DNA from: Oscillospiraceae bacterium
GTDB lineage: Bacteria > Bacillota > Clostridia > UMGS1840 > HGM11507
Assembly: GCA_015068665.1 (NCBI GenBank)
Contig: SVKB01000002.1
Location: 62,001-126,000, forward strand
Length of the DNA: 64,000 nucleotides
Reading direction: 5' to 3'
Shown: piece after piece, positions 21,289-30,626 of the stretch
Numbering within the stretch: position 1 is the stretch's first letter
Layout: every line of letters starts with the position of its first letter
Notes under the pieces: generated by a model
Seen by the model: the letters and a program-made list of their open reading frames with translations, nothing else
What the model was told of the DNA's origin: nothing
The model's database searches: none
Position numbers and translations under genes: made by a program

Positions 21289-23499
21289 ATGTTATGTTGC
21301 AAATGTAAGAAAAATATGGCTGTGGTTTTCATAAATAAATTTGAAAACGGCAAGCAGGTTAATGAAGGCTATTGCCTTGCCTGCGCAAAGGATATGGGAA
21401 TTCAGCCTCTTGAACAAATGATGAGTCAGCTGGGAATTACCGATGAGGATTTAGACGGCTTAAATTCCGAAATGGGTGATTTTTTATCCGGCTTTGGCGG
21501 TGAAGGCTCTCTTGCCTTCCCTGACGGCCCTGCCCCGGATAACAATGCTGCCGGACAAAAAGGCTCAAAAAAGCCCGCCAACTCAAAAAGCATCCTTGAG
21601 GCATACGGAACCAATCTTACCGAAAGAGCAAAACAGGGTAAGCTTGATATAGTAGTCGGAAGAAAAAAGGAAATTGAACGCGTTCTTCATATTTTAAACA
21701 GAAAAACAAAAAACAATCCCGTTTTGTTAGGTGAACCCGGTGTCGGTAAAACGGCTGTTGCAGAGGGTGTTGCTCAAAATATTGTGAAAGGACTCGTTCC
21801 GGAAAAGCTTCTCGGCTTTGAGGTGTACCTTGTAGACTTTACCGCCCTCCTTGCAGGGACACAGTTCCGAGGTCAGTTTGAGGGCAGACTTAAAAAGCTT
21901 ATAGATGAGGTTAAAGAAAGAGGAAATATAATCCTGGTTATAGATGAGCTTCATAATATTGTTGCCGCAGGTGATGCTGACGGGGCAATGAATGCGGCAA
22001 ATATTTTAAAACCTGCGCTGGCAAAGGGAGATATCCGTGTTATCGGGGCTACTACCTTTACCGAATACAGAAAGCACATTGAAAAGGATTCGGCTTTAGA
22101 AAGGCGTTTCGCACCCGTAAATATTGATGAGCCCTCCGAGGAGGATACCTTTGAAATATTAAAGGGGCTGCGCCCCTTCTATGAGGCTTATCACAGAATA
22201 AGCTTAACCGACGAGGTACTCAAGGTGGCAATTTCCCTGTCAAAAAGATATATTCCCGAACGTTTCTTACCCGACAAGGCTATTGACTTAATTGACGAAT
22301 GCGGTTCCAAAAAGAATCTTGAAAATAAAAAGCTGGCGGAATTAAACCGTCTTAACAAGGAGCTTCTTACTGTTATAGAAAAAAGAGAGGCAGCTCAGGT
22401 GACTGAAGAAAATCAGGAGCCCGATTACGAAAAAATCTCCATCTACAAAATGGAGGAGCTTAAGCTTAATGACAAAATCCGGGAAATCGAAGCAAGCGGT
22501 GTGGATATCCCCGTTACCGTTTCAGATGTTGTTTCGGTGGTTGAAAGGCTATCGGGAATTCCGATTACCGAGCTTAAGGAAAATGATATAAAGCTTCTTA
22601 AGGGACTTAAGGAGAGAATGGAAACAAGAATTGTCGGTCAGGAGGAGGCACTTGATACGGTTTGTGCCGTTATAAGAAGAAACCGTGCAGGTCTTATAAA
22701 GAAAAAAAAGCCTTCATCCTTTATATTTGTCGGCCCAACCGGTGTGGGTAAAACCGAGCTGGTAAAAACTCTGGCAAGGGAAATTTTAGGAACGGAGGAT
22801 GCGATAATCCGCTTCGATATGTCCGAGTATATGGAAAAGCACACTGTTTCAAAGCTTATCGGCTCTCCCCCGGGATATGTGGGCTATGACGATGCGGGGC
22901 TGCTTACCGAAAAGGTAAGAAGAAATCCTTACTCGATTATTCTTCTTGATGAAATTGAAAAAGCGCACACTGATGTTTTCAATATTTTGCTTCAGGTACT
23001 TGATGACGGCAAATTAACCGACAGTCACGGAAAAACCGTTCATTTTGAAAATACAATTATAATTATGACATCAAATGCAGGCTCTGACTACCGTAACAGC
23101 AGCTACGGCTTCATTGAAAATGAAAAGGCGTCCTCAAGAGATAAGGTTTTAGGCGCACTTAAGGAAATTTTCAGACCTGAATTTTTAAACCGAATTGATG
23201 AAACAGTTGTATTCAACCATCTTTCAAAGGAAAATATAAAGGGAATAATTGACATTCTTATTTCGGACCTTCAGAAGGATCTTGACGATAAGGAAATTAT
23301 TATCACTCTTACCGATGACGCAAAGAATTATCTTGCCGAAAAGGGCTATGATAAAAAATTCGGTGCCCGTCCGTTAAAGAGACTTATTCAGAAGGAAATT
23401 GAATCGGCTCTGGCGGATATGTATATAAACGAAGAGGTAGCATACGGCGATAATATTACAATTGACTGTAAAGACAATTCATTAATATTCAATAAATAA
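21289..23499 (+). CDS. clpE: ClpE-like ATP-dependent protease ATPase subunit with N-terminal zinc finger
   Basis: A 736-residue HSP100 unfoldase. Residues 3-32 form a CxxC...CxxC zinc finger (Cys3/6 and 29/32), the hallmark of ClpE; the double Clp-N repeat of ClpC/ClpA is absent. A Gly/Asp-rich linker follows, then AAA domain 1 (Walker A GEPGVGKT 148-155, Walker B ILVIDELHN), a short coiled middle region (about 345-410), and AAA domain 2 (Walker A GPTGVGKT near 482, IILLDEIEKA). A YGF tripeptide after SNAGSDYRNSS is a candidate ClpP-docking loop. It would feed damaged proteins to ClpP. No ctsR, mcsA or mcsB is adjacent. GGAG precedes the ATG. Confidence 0.88.
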   Translation: MLCCKCKKNMAVVFINKFENGKQVNEGYCLACAKDMGIQPLEQMMSQLGITDEDLDGLNSEMGDFLSGFGGEGSLAFPDGPAPDNNAAGQKGSKKPANSKSILEAYGTNLTERAKQGKLDIVVGRKKEIERVLHILNRKTKNNPVLLGEPGVGKTAVAEGVAQNIVKGLVPEKLLGFEVYLVDFTALLAGTQFRGQFEGRLKKLIDEVKERGNIILVIDELHNIVAAGDADGAMNAANILKPALAKGDIRVIGATTFTEYRKHIEKDSALERRFAPVNIDEPSEEDTFEILKGLRPFYEAYHRISLTDEVLKVAISLSKRYIPERFLPDKAIDLIDECGSKKNLENKKLAELNRLNKELLTVIEKREAAQVTEENQEPDYEKISIYKMEELKLNDKIREIEASGVDIPVTVSDVVSVVERLSGIPITELKENDIKLLKGLKERMETRIVGQEEALDTVCAVIRRNRAGLIKKKKPSSFIFVGPTGVGKTELVKTLAREILGTEDAIIRFDMSEYMEKHTVSKLIGSPPGYVGYDDAGLLTEKVRRNPYSIILLDEIEKAHTDVFNILLQVLDDGKLTDSHGKTVHFENTIIIMTSNAGSDYRNSSYGFIENEKASSRDKVLGALKEIFRPEFLNRIDETVVFNHLSKENIKGIIDILISDLQKDLDDKEIIITLTDDAKNYLAEKGYDKKFGARPLKRLIQKEIESALADMYINEEVAYGDNITIDCKDNSLIFNK

Positions 23500-23536
23500 A
23501 AAAACTGCAAACGGAAAAACCGTTTGCAGTTTTTTT
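23498..23536. terminator. Bidirectional terminator between clpE and the convergent glycosyltransferase gene
   Basis: ACTGCAAACGG, loop AAAAA, CCGTTTGCAGT (11 bp) with A6 before and T6 after. Confidence 0.93.
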
Positions 23537-23563
23537 GGAACTTTATTTTAATATAATTGTCAT

Positions 23564-24640
23564 TTATTTATAGGTATCAAAGGTTTTTTCAAGCATGGTA
23601 TCGTAATTAAAGCGACCAAGGATTGCCTTCTTTGCATTTTCACTCATTCTTGCGTACATTTCCTTATCGGTCATAAGAGTATTGATTGCATTTGCAAAGG
23701 CTTCGGTATCGGGATACTCAACGATTATTCCACAGTCGGTTTCTTCATTTACAATATCGGAGTTACCCCCTACATTGGTTGCAACAAGAGGAAGCTTTTT
23801 GGAAAGAGCCTCAAGCATTGCAAAGGAAAGCGCTTCAAGACAGCTTGCCGAATTAACAAATAAATCAGCTCCCGAAAGGATATTTTCGGTATCCTTTCTA
23901 AACCCCAGCTGGTATACGGTATCTGAAAGCCCTTCTCTTTGTATTTTAGCGGTTATTTCATCCCACAGCTCACCGTCTCCCACAATAAGAAGCTTAAAGG
24001 GCTTATCGGCAATTTCCTTAAGTCTTTTTATTGAATCAACAAGGAAGGGCAAGCCCTTTGCAAAATGATATCTTGCCAGGGTTACTATTAAAAACTCATC
24101 CCCGATTCCCAGCTCTTCTCTTATGGTAGAGGGAGTACTCCCTTCATTAAATGTCATTGCATTGAAGATTACCTCTATCCTATCCTTTTTAACACCGTTA
24201 CCGATAAGAAGCTCCTTACCGTGATTGCATACCGAAATGATTTTATGGTTTTTCGGAGTCATAAAGGAATTGGTTATCCTCCAGATAAAATTGGTTTTTA
24301 TGGTAAGATGAGAGGTAAAAACAACCTTTACCCTTTTATAATATTTCTTTGCAAGAAGGGCGATATAGTTTTCTCTCGGATACTGTGCATGGACAACATC
24401 TATCTGATTTTTTTCAAGATATGCCGCAAGCTTTTTAGCCGCCTTCATATCGAAGGGATGCTTCATTTCAAGCTGAAGGCACGGGATACCAAGCTCCTCT
24501 AACTGAGTCAGTAAAAGCCCGGGCTCATTATATGCAAAAAAACATTCGCATTTTGTATTGTTGTAAGCCTTTACAAGATTCAGCACATATTTTTCGGTGC
24601 CTGCCTTCCCTGCGTGATTTATAAGATATAAAACCTTCAT
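23564..24640 (-). CDS. GT4-family glycosyltransferase
   Basis: A 358-residue GT-B glycosyltransferase. The N-terminal half starts MKVLYLINHAGKAGTEKYVLNLV, the usual acceptor-side glycine loop. The C-terminal half has LARYHFAKGLPFLVDSI, KLLIVGDGELW and EALSFAMLEALSKKLPLVATNVGG, the EX7E-type donor site of GT4. It would transfer a sugar from a nucleotide donor during polymer synthesis at the membrane face. It is transcribed towards clpE and divergently from the phosphodiester glycosidase gene; with the operon downstream of that gene it forms an envelope-polymer neighbourhood. Confidence 0.9.
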   Translation of the reverse strand: MKVLYLINHAGKAGTEKYVLNLVKAYNNTKCECFFAYNEPGLLLTQLEELGIPCLQLEMKHPFDMKAAKKLAAYLEKNQIDVVHAQYPRENYIALLAKKYYKRVKVVFTSHLTIKTNFIWRITNSFMTPKNHKIISVCNHGKELLIGNGVKKDRIEVIFNAMTFNEGSTPSTIREELGIGDEFLIVTLARYHFAKGLPFLVDSIKRLKEIADKPFKLLIVGDGELWDEITAKIQREGLSDTVYQLGFRKDTENILSGADLFVNSASCLEALSFAMLEALSKKLPLVATNVGGNSDIVNEETDCGIIVEYPDTEAFANAINTLMTDKEMYARMSENAKKAILGRFNYDTMLEKTFDTYK

Positions 24641-24752
24641 ATATCCAACTCCTTATTGCACTTTTCATTATTGTAACAAAATAATTAAATTTTTGCAAGT
24701 AGTATTCACAAAAGAGCCCTTTTATGATAAACTTAAAATGAGGTGATACATT

Positions 24753-27005
24753 ATGAGAAAAACATCATTTATTCTGATTTTTGTTATTTTGCTTAGCATA
24801 TTTACGGTCTCTCCTGCTTTTGCAGAAGGTATTTATGAAGAAAGAAGCGAAGGCTATATTGCCGACGGGATTACCCTTACCTCCATAAAAAGATTAAACG
24901 GCAAGGGCTGGTATGATATCAACTACATTACGGTTGACCTTAACAAGGAAGAGGTTGGCTTCAGGCTTCTTAACGAGGATAACATAACCGAAAGGAACAC
25001 TGTTTTGGGCTTTACAAAAAAAGAGGAAGATGTTGTTGCGGCAATTAACGGAGACTTTTTCACCACTTATGGCGGGGATGCTTCCCCCGAGGGTATGATG
25101 ATTAAGGATTCAAAGCTTTATATGACTCCTTCCACCGACCCTAAATACAGCACTCTTACAATGGACAGTGAGGGCTTGTTTTCAATTGACAGCTTTACCT
25201 TTGATATTATGGTTACCTCTAAAAGAACAAACGACTCAAGTAAGATTTTATTCTATAATAAGCTTGCCCATCCCACCTATCTTAAAATTTACGATTCCTC
25301 CTTCGGAAAGCTTTCCCCCGGGTCTATGGAGGACGGATATGAGGTAGTGGTTGAGGACGGTGTCGTTACCGGTGTTTATTCCAATAAAGAAGGGGTTGAA
25401 ATTCCCGAAAACGGGTATGTGCTTCATAACTCCTTAAGATACAGTCTGTTCTTATCCGAGAATTTTCAGGTGGGAGATGAGGTGGGATTATCCTTTAGCC
25501 TGTCACCCGATATTGAAAATATAAAGGAGGCAATTGGCGGCGGAACCGTTCTTTTAAAGAACGGAGAAATTGCTCCCTTTACCCTTTCTGATTCTGTTCA
25601 GCCCATGACTGCAGTGGGTATAGATGAAACAGGGAAAAAGCTTATTCTTTTTACGGTTAACGGAAGAACCACCTATTCAAGGGGAATGAGCTTTACCGAG
25701 ATTGCGACCTTTTTAAAGGAGCTTGGCTGTTACAGTGCTTTAAGCTTTGACGGGGGCGGCTCCACCGATATGGCGGCAAGCTATGACGGAAATGAAATCA
25801 AAAATATTTATTCACGTTCTTCCTACAGAAAGGTTATAAACGGAATCGGTATTACCGCCGAGAGAAAGGAAAACGGTGATTTCAAGGGCTTTAACGCTTC
25901 CCTTTCCGAAGAGACTATATTCCCGGGGCTTCCCGTTAAAATCAGTATAGATTCCGCCTTTGACGAATATGGAAACAGCTTTGAATTAAATACGGATAAA
26001 ATAAAATATTCCACCGATTCGGAGGGTACCTTTCAGGGAAATTTATATATTCCCGAAAAATCGGGAAAACATATAATCTCTGTTACCTATGAGAAGGTAA
26101 CAAGAAAGCTTCCTCTTTTCGTTTGCGATGAGGCTACAAGAATTACCTCATCGGTTAAAAGACTTGAGGCAACAAAATCACAGCAGGATATTAAATTCTA
26201 TATTGAAAATGATGAAGGCTATTCCCACTATATCGGGGCATCAAATCTTGACTTTGAGTTTGAAGGTACAAAGGGACTGGTAGCCAAAGATAAGGTTACG
26301 CTCACCACCGAAAATGACGGGCTTTTAACTGCAACCTACAGAGATGCTTCAATATCAATTCCAATCGGAGAATATGAATTTGAAGCACCCGAGGTAAAGG
26401 ACAAATTTCAAAAAGAGACCGATAAGGAGGGCTTTACCTTTGCGGTTTTTGGCGTTAATGACAACGAGGATACTATTTTTACAAATTATGTAACCGGCAA
26501 GAGAAACATCATTGCAAACGCCTGCGATTTATCCGCCTTTAAATATATCCCCGAAGAGGTTTCCTCTCCCTCTATAAGAGTTACCAATTACGGAAGAGAG
26601 GATACCGACCATTCTCTTTTCATAAAGCTTGATAACAGTAAGGGAAGCATTACCTCAACAAAGCCCGAGCAATGGGACTGGCTTTCTGGAGTATTTAAAA
26701 AGGGTGTAAAACAGAAAAACGTATTTATTACAATGCCTCTTGATATAAGCAAGCATTCTGATGAAAAGGAACTTAAAATTTTTACAGAGCTTCTTAAGGA
26801 AAATCTTAAGGATAAAAATATATTTATAATAACCTTTGGGAATGATAATATATACGAGGTTAAGGACGGTATAAGATATATCACAACCTCGGATATACCG
26901 AAGTTTTCCTATGAGAACCCACAAGCAGTTCTTAATAAGCTAAAATATGCCGCTTTTACCATAACTGAGGATGAGGTTTATTTCAGTTTCAAGCCGGTAA
27001 TTTAG
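24753..27005 (+). CDS. Secreted phosphodiester glycosidase (NAGPA domain) protein
   Basis: A 750-residue protein with a clear signal peptide (residues 1-24, ending SPAFAEG). A phosphodiester glycosidase/NAGPA domain covers about 60-360: VVAAINGDFFTTYGG, EAIGGGTVLLKNGE, TAVGIDETGKKLILFTV and the ALSFDGGGSTDMA active-site strand. About 370-540 is Ig-like beta sequence. About 545-750 is a further alpha/beta region recalling a degraded metallophosphoesterase (FAVFGVNDNED; DNIFIITFG-like strands). Relatives cleave sugar-phosphodiester linkages in wall polymers. It precedes the murJ-csaB operon, consistent with wall-polymer metabolism. The exact substrate is unknown. Confidence 0.85.
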   Translation: MRKTSFILIFVILLSIFTVSPAFAEGIYEERSEGYIADGITLTSIKRLNGKGWYDINYITVDLNKEEVGFRLLNEDNITERNTVLGFTKKEEDVVAAINGDFFTTYGGDASPEGMMIKDSKLYMTPSTDPKYSTLTMDSEGLFSIDSFTFDIMVTSKRTNDSSKILFYNKLAHPTYLKIYDSSFGKLSPGSMEDGYEVVVEDGVVTGVYSNKEGVEIPENGYVLHNSLRYSLFLSENFQVGDEVGLSFSLSPDIENIKEAIGGGTVLLKNGEIAPFTLSDSVQPMTAVGIDETGKKLILFTVNGRTTYSRGMSFTEIATFLKELGCYSALSFDGGGSTDMAASYDGNEIKNIYSRSSYRKVINGIGITAERKENGDFKGFNASLSEETIFPGLPVKISIDSAFDEYGNSFELNTDKIKYSTDSEGTFQGNLYIPEKSGKHIISVTYEKVTRKLPLFVCDEATRITSSVKRLEATKSQQDIKFYIENDEGYSHYIGASNLDFEFEGTKGLVAKDKVTLTTENDGLLTATYRDASISIPIGEYEFEAPEVKDKFQKETDKEGFTFAVFGVNDNEDTIFTNYVTGKRNIIANACDLSAFKYIPEEVSSPSIRVTNYGREDTDHSLFIKLDNSKGSITSTKPEQWDWLSGVFKKGVKQKNVFITMPLDISKHSDEKELKIFTELLKENLKDKNIFIITFGNDNIYEVKDGIRYITTSDIPKFSYENPQAVLNKLKYAAFTITEDEVYFSFKPVI

Positions 27006-27012
27006 TTTTTAC

Positions 27013-27041
27013 TTGACTATTATTGTATTTTACTTTATTAT
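27013..27041 (+). promoter_or_regulatory. Promoter of the murJ-to-tgt gene run
   Basis: TTGACT (27013-27018), 17 nt, TATTAT (27036-27041), about 35 nt before the murJ-like start. Confidence 0.7.
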
Positions 27042-27074
27042 ATATAATATAAATACAATATACGGAGCCTTATT

Positions 27075-28586
27075 ATGAACGAACATAAAATTGCAAAAAC
27101 CGCGGTGATTGTTCTTATCATAAACATTCTGTCCCGCGGTCTTGCTCTTATTGCCAACAGTTTTATCACTTCAAAAATCGGGGTAAACGATCTTACCGGG
27201 GCTTATTCCTATGCACTTACCTTAAGCAATATCCTTACAACGATTATAGGAACAACCCTTACCACCTCGGTTTTGCCTATTTATACCGATTTAAGGGAAA
27301 ATCATACTACTGACCGCGCAAACGGCTTTATCAACAATACGATTTCCCTGACGGTTATTGTTTCTTTGGTAATTATTCTTATTGTCAATATGCTTGCGCC
27401 CTTTATTTCGAGGCTGGCAGGAAATGCTGCTACCCCTTACGGAGCCTTTGCAATAAGAATACTTATCATTTCGGTTATGTTTATAGCCCTTTATTATATT
27501 TTCAGCAGTCTGCTTCAGGCAAACAACAAGTTTTATCTTGCAGCTATGGTAAGTCTTCCAAGCAGTATTGTAAGTATTTTATACCTTGTTTTTTTCTCCT
27601 CGGAATGGGGAATCTACGGGCTTACCTTTGTAACCTTACTGGGATTTTTTCTTCAGGCTGCATTTCTTGTTCCCTCGCTTAAAGCTACAGCCTTTAAATT
27701 TAAGTTAAGCTTCAGCTATAAAAACGAGGATATGTTTAAAATTTTCCGGGTAGTGGCACCGGTTATCGTGGGAGTTTGCGCGTACCAGATAAATATGCTG
27801 ACCAATGGCTCCATCGCCTTTTCCTATGACCCGGAAAGATACATAGTTCTTAACAATGCCCAGAATTTAGGTATACAGATTATTATGACACTGGTGCTTG
27901 CGGTTTCTTCGGTTATTTATCCGAAGCTTTCGGAGCTTTCCGCAAAGGGAAACAAAGAGGATTTTAAAACCCAGCTTACCACCACACTAAGCAGTATAAT
28001 TTTACTGCTTATCCCCCTTTCCTTTGCCTTTTATATGTTTTCATACGAAATTATGGATCTTATATACGGATACGGAAAATTCACAAAAGAGTACCTTCTC
28101 CTTGGCTCGGATGTGTTTAAAATGTATTCCTTCGCGTTTTTGGGAATCGGCTTTAAGGAAATATGTGACCGTGCCTTCTATTCACTTAACAACACCAGAA
28201 CAAGCGCATATAACGGTGTGGTTATAATGGCAGTTAATATTATTTTAAGCTTTATCCTTGTTAAGCCTTTAGGACTTCCCGGAATTGCTGTTGCATATTC
28301 CATAGCCTCCCTCACAGGTGGAATCAACATACTTATTTTATTCAGGATAAAAAACAACCGTCTTGAAATCAAAAAACTTATAAGCGCGTTTTTCAAATCC
28401 CTGATTGCCTGTATTATTATGGCAGCCGCAGTATATTTTATAAAGGGAATTGATTTCGGCGATGGCAAAATAAATCTTATACTTAAGCTTCTTTTATCGG
28501 GAGCGGTCGGAGTTATTGTTTATGCTCTTTCCCTTCTGGTTTTAAAAACAAAGGAAATAAATATTTTATTAAAGAGAGGTAACTGA
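27075..28586 (+). CDS. murJ: MurJ/MviN-type lipid-linked oligosaccharide flippase
   Basis: A 503-residue membrane protein with about 14 hydrophobic helices of the MOP/MVF superfamily. The start (AKTAVIVLIINILSRGLAL) and the internal FYSLNNTRTSAYNGVVIMAVNIILSF region are typical of MurJ. It flips lipid II or a related undecaprenyl-linked glycan. Because it opens an operon with an O-antigen-ligase-like protein and a glycosyltransferase-CsaB fusion, it may serve a secondary polymer rather than peptidoglycan; the sequence does not separate these. A GGAG RBS lies 9 nt upstream. Confidence 0.85.
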   Translation: MNEHKIAKTAVIVLIINILSRGLALIANSFITSKIGVNDLTGAYSYALTLSNILTTIIGTTLTTSVLPIYTDLRENHTTDRANGFINNTISLTVIVSLVIILIVNMLAPFISRLAGNAATPYGAFAIRILIISVMFIALYYIFSSLLQANNKFYLAAMVSLPSSIVSILYLVFFSSEWGIYGLTFVTLLGFFLQAAFLVPSLKATAFKFKLSFSYKNEDMFKIFRVVAPVIVGVCAYQINMLTNGSIAFSYDPERYIVLNNAQNLGIQIIMTLVLAVSSVIYPKLSELSAKGNKEDFKTQLTTTLSSIILLLIPLSFAFYMFSYEIMDLIYGYGKFTKEYLLLGSDVFKMYSFAFLGIGFKEICDRAFYSLNNTRTSAYNGVVIMAVNIILSFILVKPLGLPGIAVAYSIASLTGGINILILFRIKNNRLEIKKLISAFFKSLIACIIMAAAVYFIKGIDFGDGKINLILKLLLSGAVGVIVYALSLLVLKTKEINILLKRGN

Positions 28587-28588
28587 TT

Positions 28589-29074
28589 ATGTTTATTGAT
28601 GAAAAAGGAAAATTATTCGGAAAGGTTAATATTATCGACCTTGTGATAATTCTTGTTATTATTGCGGCAGTAGCTTTTGTGGGCTATAAATTTTTAGCAC
28701 CCGGCATGGCAGGTACAGATACCCAGAGTGTTGCAGAGGTTAAATACTATATTGAAGAGGTTTCTGACTTTGTTGCCGATCAGATTAAAGTCGGTGACAA
28801 GCTTATGGACGAAGGAAAGAATGTTCCTTTGGGTGTTGTTACAAATATTGAATTCGGTCCTGCGGTTTCCTACGGAACCAATCAGGAGGGTGCTTGGGTT
28901 ACCTCCTCAAGAGAGGGTTATAAATCCATGATTCTGACAGGTGAAGTACCCGCAACAAAATTTGACCATGGTATGATTGTAAATGCTTCCAAATACTATG
29001 TTGGCCACACCTTTGTTCTGCTTGCAGGTCAGGCAAAGCTTTATTTGAGAGTTTATGACATTGATTTTAAATAA
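28589..29074 (+). CDS. DUF4330 domain-containing membrane protein
   Basis: A 161-residue protein starting with MFIDEKGKLFGKVNIIDLVI and one membrane helix (about 17-36), then an extracytoplasmic beta-rich domain (VKYYIEEVSDFVADQIKVGDK, GVVTNIEFGPAV). This is the DUF4330 family, repeatedly found in Clostridia beside csaB and polymer ligases. It starts 2 nt after the murJ stop and lies 13 bp before the ligase-like gene, so it is surely in the same operon. Biochemical role unknown; a structural or regulatory part of the polymer machinery is inferred from context. Confidence 0.88.
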   Translation: MFIDEKGKLFGKVNIIDLVIILVIIAAVAFVGYKFLAPGMAGTDTQSVAEVKYYIEEVSDFVADQIKVGDKLMDEGKNVPLGVVTNIEFGPAVSYGTNQEGAWVTSSREGYKSMILTGEVPATKFDHGMIVNASKYYVGHTFVLLAGQAKLYLRVYDIDFK

Positions 29075-29087
29075 GCGAGGATAGAAA

Positions 29088-30626
29088 ATGTTTAAAGAAA
29101 GTATTTTCGGCAGATTTATTTTTGCCGTATTAAGACTTCTTAAGACTTTTGAATTCAGTGCAGCTTACCGTATACTTTCCGGTATTAAAAATGCTTTTGT
29201 CAGGATTTTTAAGGGAAGTGTTATTTACCGTTTCTTTTACCGTGAGGATAAAATCGGTTTGTTTACGGAAAAGTCGGCTATTTTAAAATGGGCTGATAAG
29301 ATAATAATCACTGTTATTACCTTTTTCTTAAATATCTACAAGAGTATAAAAAAGGTCAATACCGGGAGTATTAACAACGGTATTTACAACCGTCTGAATT
29401 CCAAAGGCTGCTTAAGCTTTAAAAATATTCTTGGGATAGCCATTATTCTTATGGTGTGCGTTCCCGGAAGCAAATGGAATAATATGTATGCACTTTTGCT
29501 TGCAACCGCACTTACCGGGCTCTATTTTCTTTCCCTTTTATCGGGAAACAGGCTTTCCCACAGAGTTTCAAAATTTGATATAATTATGCTTGTCTTTATG
29601 TTTGCTTCATTTTTGGGAATTTTTATTTCCCTTGCCCCTTCGGACAGCATAAGAATATTTATGTTTTTTATAACCGCCTTTATGTTTATGCTTCTTGTTT
29701 CGGGAAGCATAAAGAAAACCGGGGATCTGCAAAGCTTTACGGGATTTATTTCAGTCGGTCTTATACTCACCTCTCTTTACTGTATTTACCAGGGTATTGT
29801 GGGAGTTGAGATTGATGTAAGGCTCACGGATATTGCCACAAACCAGGGAATGCCGGGCCGTGCATATTCAACCTTTGAAAATCCCAATAACTATGCGGAA
29901 TACCTTGTGATGTTCATCCCCTTTATGGCGGCTTATGCACTAAATAAAAAGGACAAGAAGCAAAAACTTTTATGGTTCTTTATGCTGCTTATTCCACTTG
30001 TGGCTTTAGTTTACACCTATTCCCGCTCCTGCTGGGTTTCACTTCTTATTGCGGCGGTTGTATTTATTGCCTTTTATAACTATAAGCTGTTACCCTTACT
30101 TGCAATAGTGGGAATTTGTATGCTTCCGTTTTTACCTGAAACGGTAATGAACAGAATTCTTACCATAGGAAGCATGAAGGACACCTCCAACAAGTACCGT
30201 CTTGTTATCTGGGAGGGAGTTTTAAAAATGCTTAAGGATACCTGGGTTATGGGAATTGGTCTTGGACCTAAGGCCTTTTCGCTTTTATACCCAAGCTACG
30301 CAGACCCGTCCGCCATTCTTGCACCTCATTCACACATGCTTTTTATGGAGGTATTGGTTGAGCTTGGAATTATAGGCTTTGCTTCCTTTATGCTTTACTG
30401 GGTTATTACACTTAAAAGACTTATAACCACAAAAATAAGAAGAAGCATTTCAAATGAGCAGAAAAATTACATCTGTGCATCACTGGCGTCTCTTTCCGGA
30501 ATGATTTTCGTAAGCGGCGTTGAATATATATGGTTCTATCCGAGAACCATGTTCGTGTTCTTTATAATGCTGGGGCTTATAAAGGCTACACTTAATATCA
30601 CGAAAAAGGAAAGGTTAAAGGATTAA
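29088..30626 (+). CDS. O-antigen ligase/polymerase-like membrane protein
   Basis: A 512-residue protein with a cytosolic basic N-terminus (about 1-100) and about 10-12 membrane helices. The large outer loop carries the ligase family pattern (RAYSTFENPNNYAEYLVMFIPF and, after YTYSRSCWVSLL, KYRLVIWEGVLKMLKDTWVMGIGLGP..F, ending PHSHMLFMEVLVELG). Wzy/WaaL-type enzymes join undecaprenyl-linked glycans to one another or to an acceptor. Its stop codon overlaps the start of the csaB-fusion gene. In a Gram-positive it probably polymerises or ligates a wall polysaccharide. Confidence 0.87.
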   Translation: MFKESIFGRFIFAVLRLLKTFEFSAAYRILSGIKNAFVRIFKGSVIYRFFYREDKIGLFTEKSAILKWADKIIITVITFFLNIYKSIKKVNTGSINNGIYNRLNSKGCLSFKNILGIAIILMVCVPGSKWNNMYALLLATALTGLYFLSLLSGNRLSHRVSKFDIIMLVFMFASFLGIFISLAPSDSIRIFMFFITAFMFMLLVSGSIKKTGDLQSFTGFISVGLILTSLYCIYQGIVGVEIDVRLTDIATNQGMPGRAYSTFENPNNYAEYLVMFIPFMAAYALNKKDKKQKLLWFFMLLIPLVALVYTYSRSCWVSLLIAAVVFIAFYNYKLLPLLAIVGICMLPFLPETVMNRILTIGSMKDTSNKYRLVIWEGVLKMLKDTWVMGIGLGPKAFSLLYPSYADPSAILAPHSHMLFMEVLVELGIIGFASFMLYWVITLKRLITTKIRRSISNEQKNYICASLASLSGMIFVSGVEYIWFYPRTMFVFFIMLGLIKATLNITKKERLKD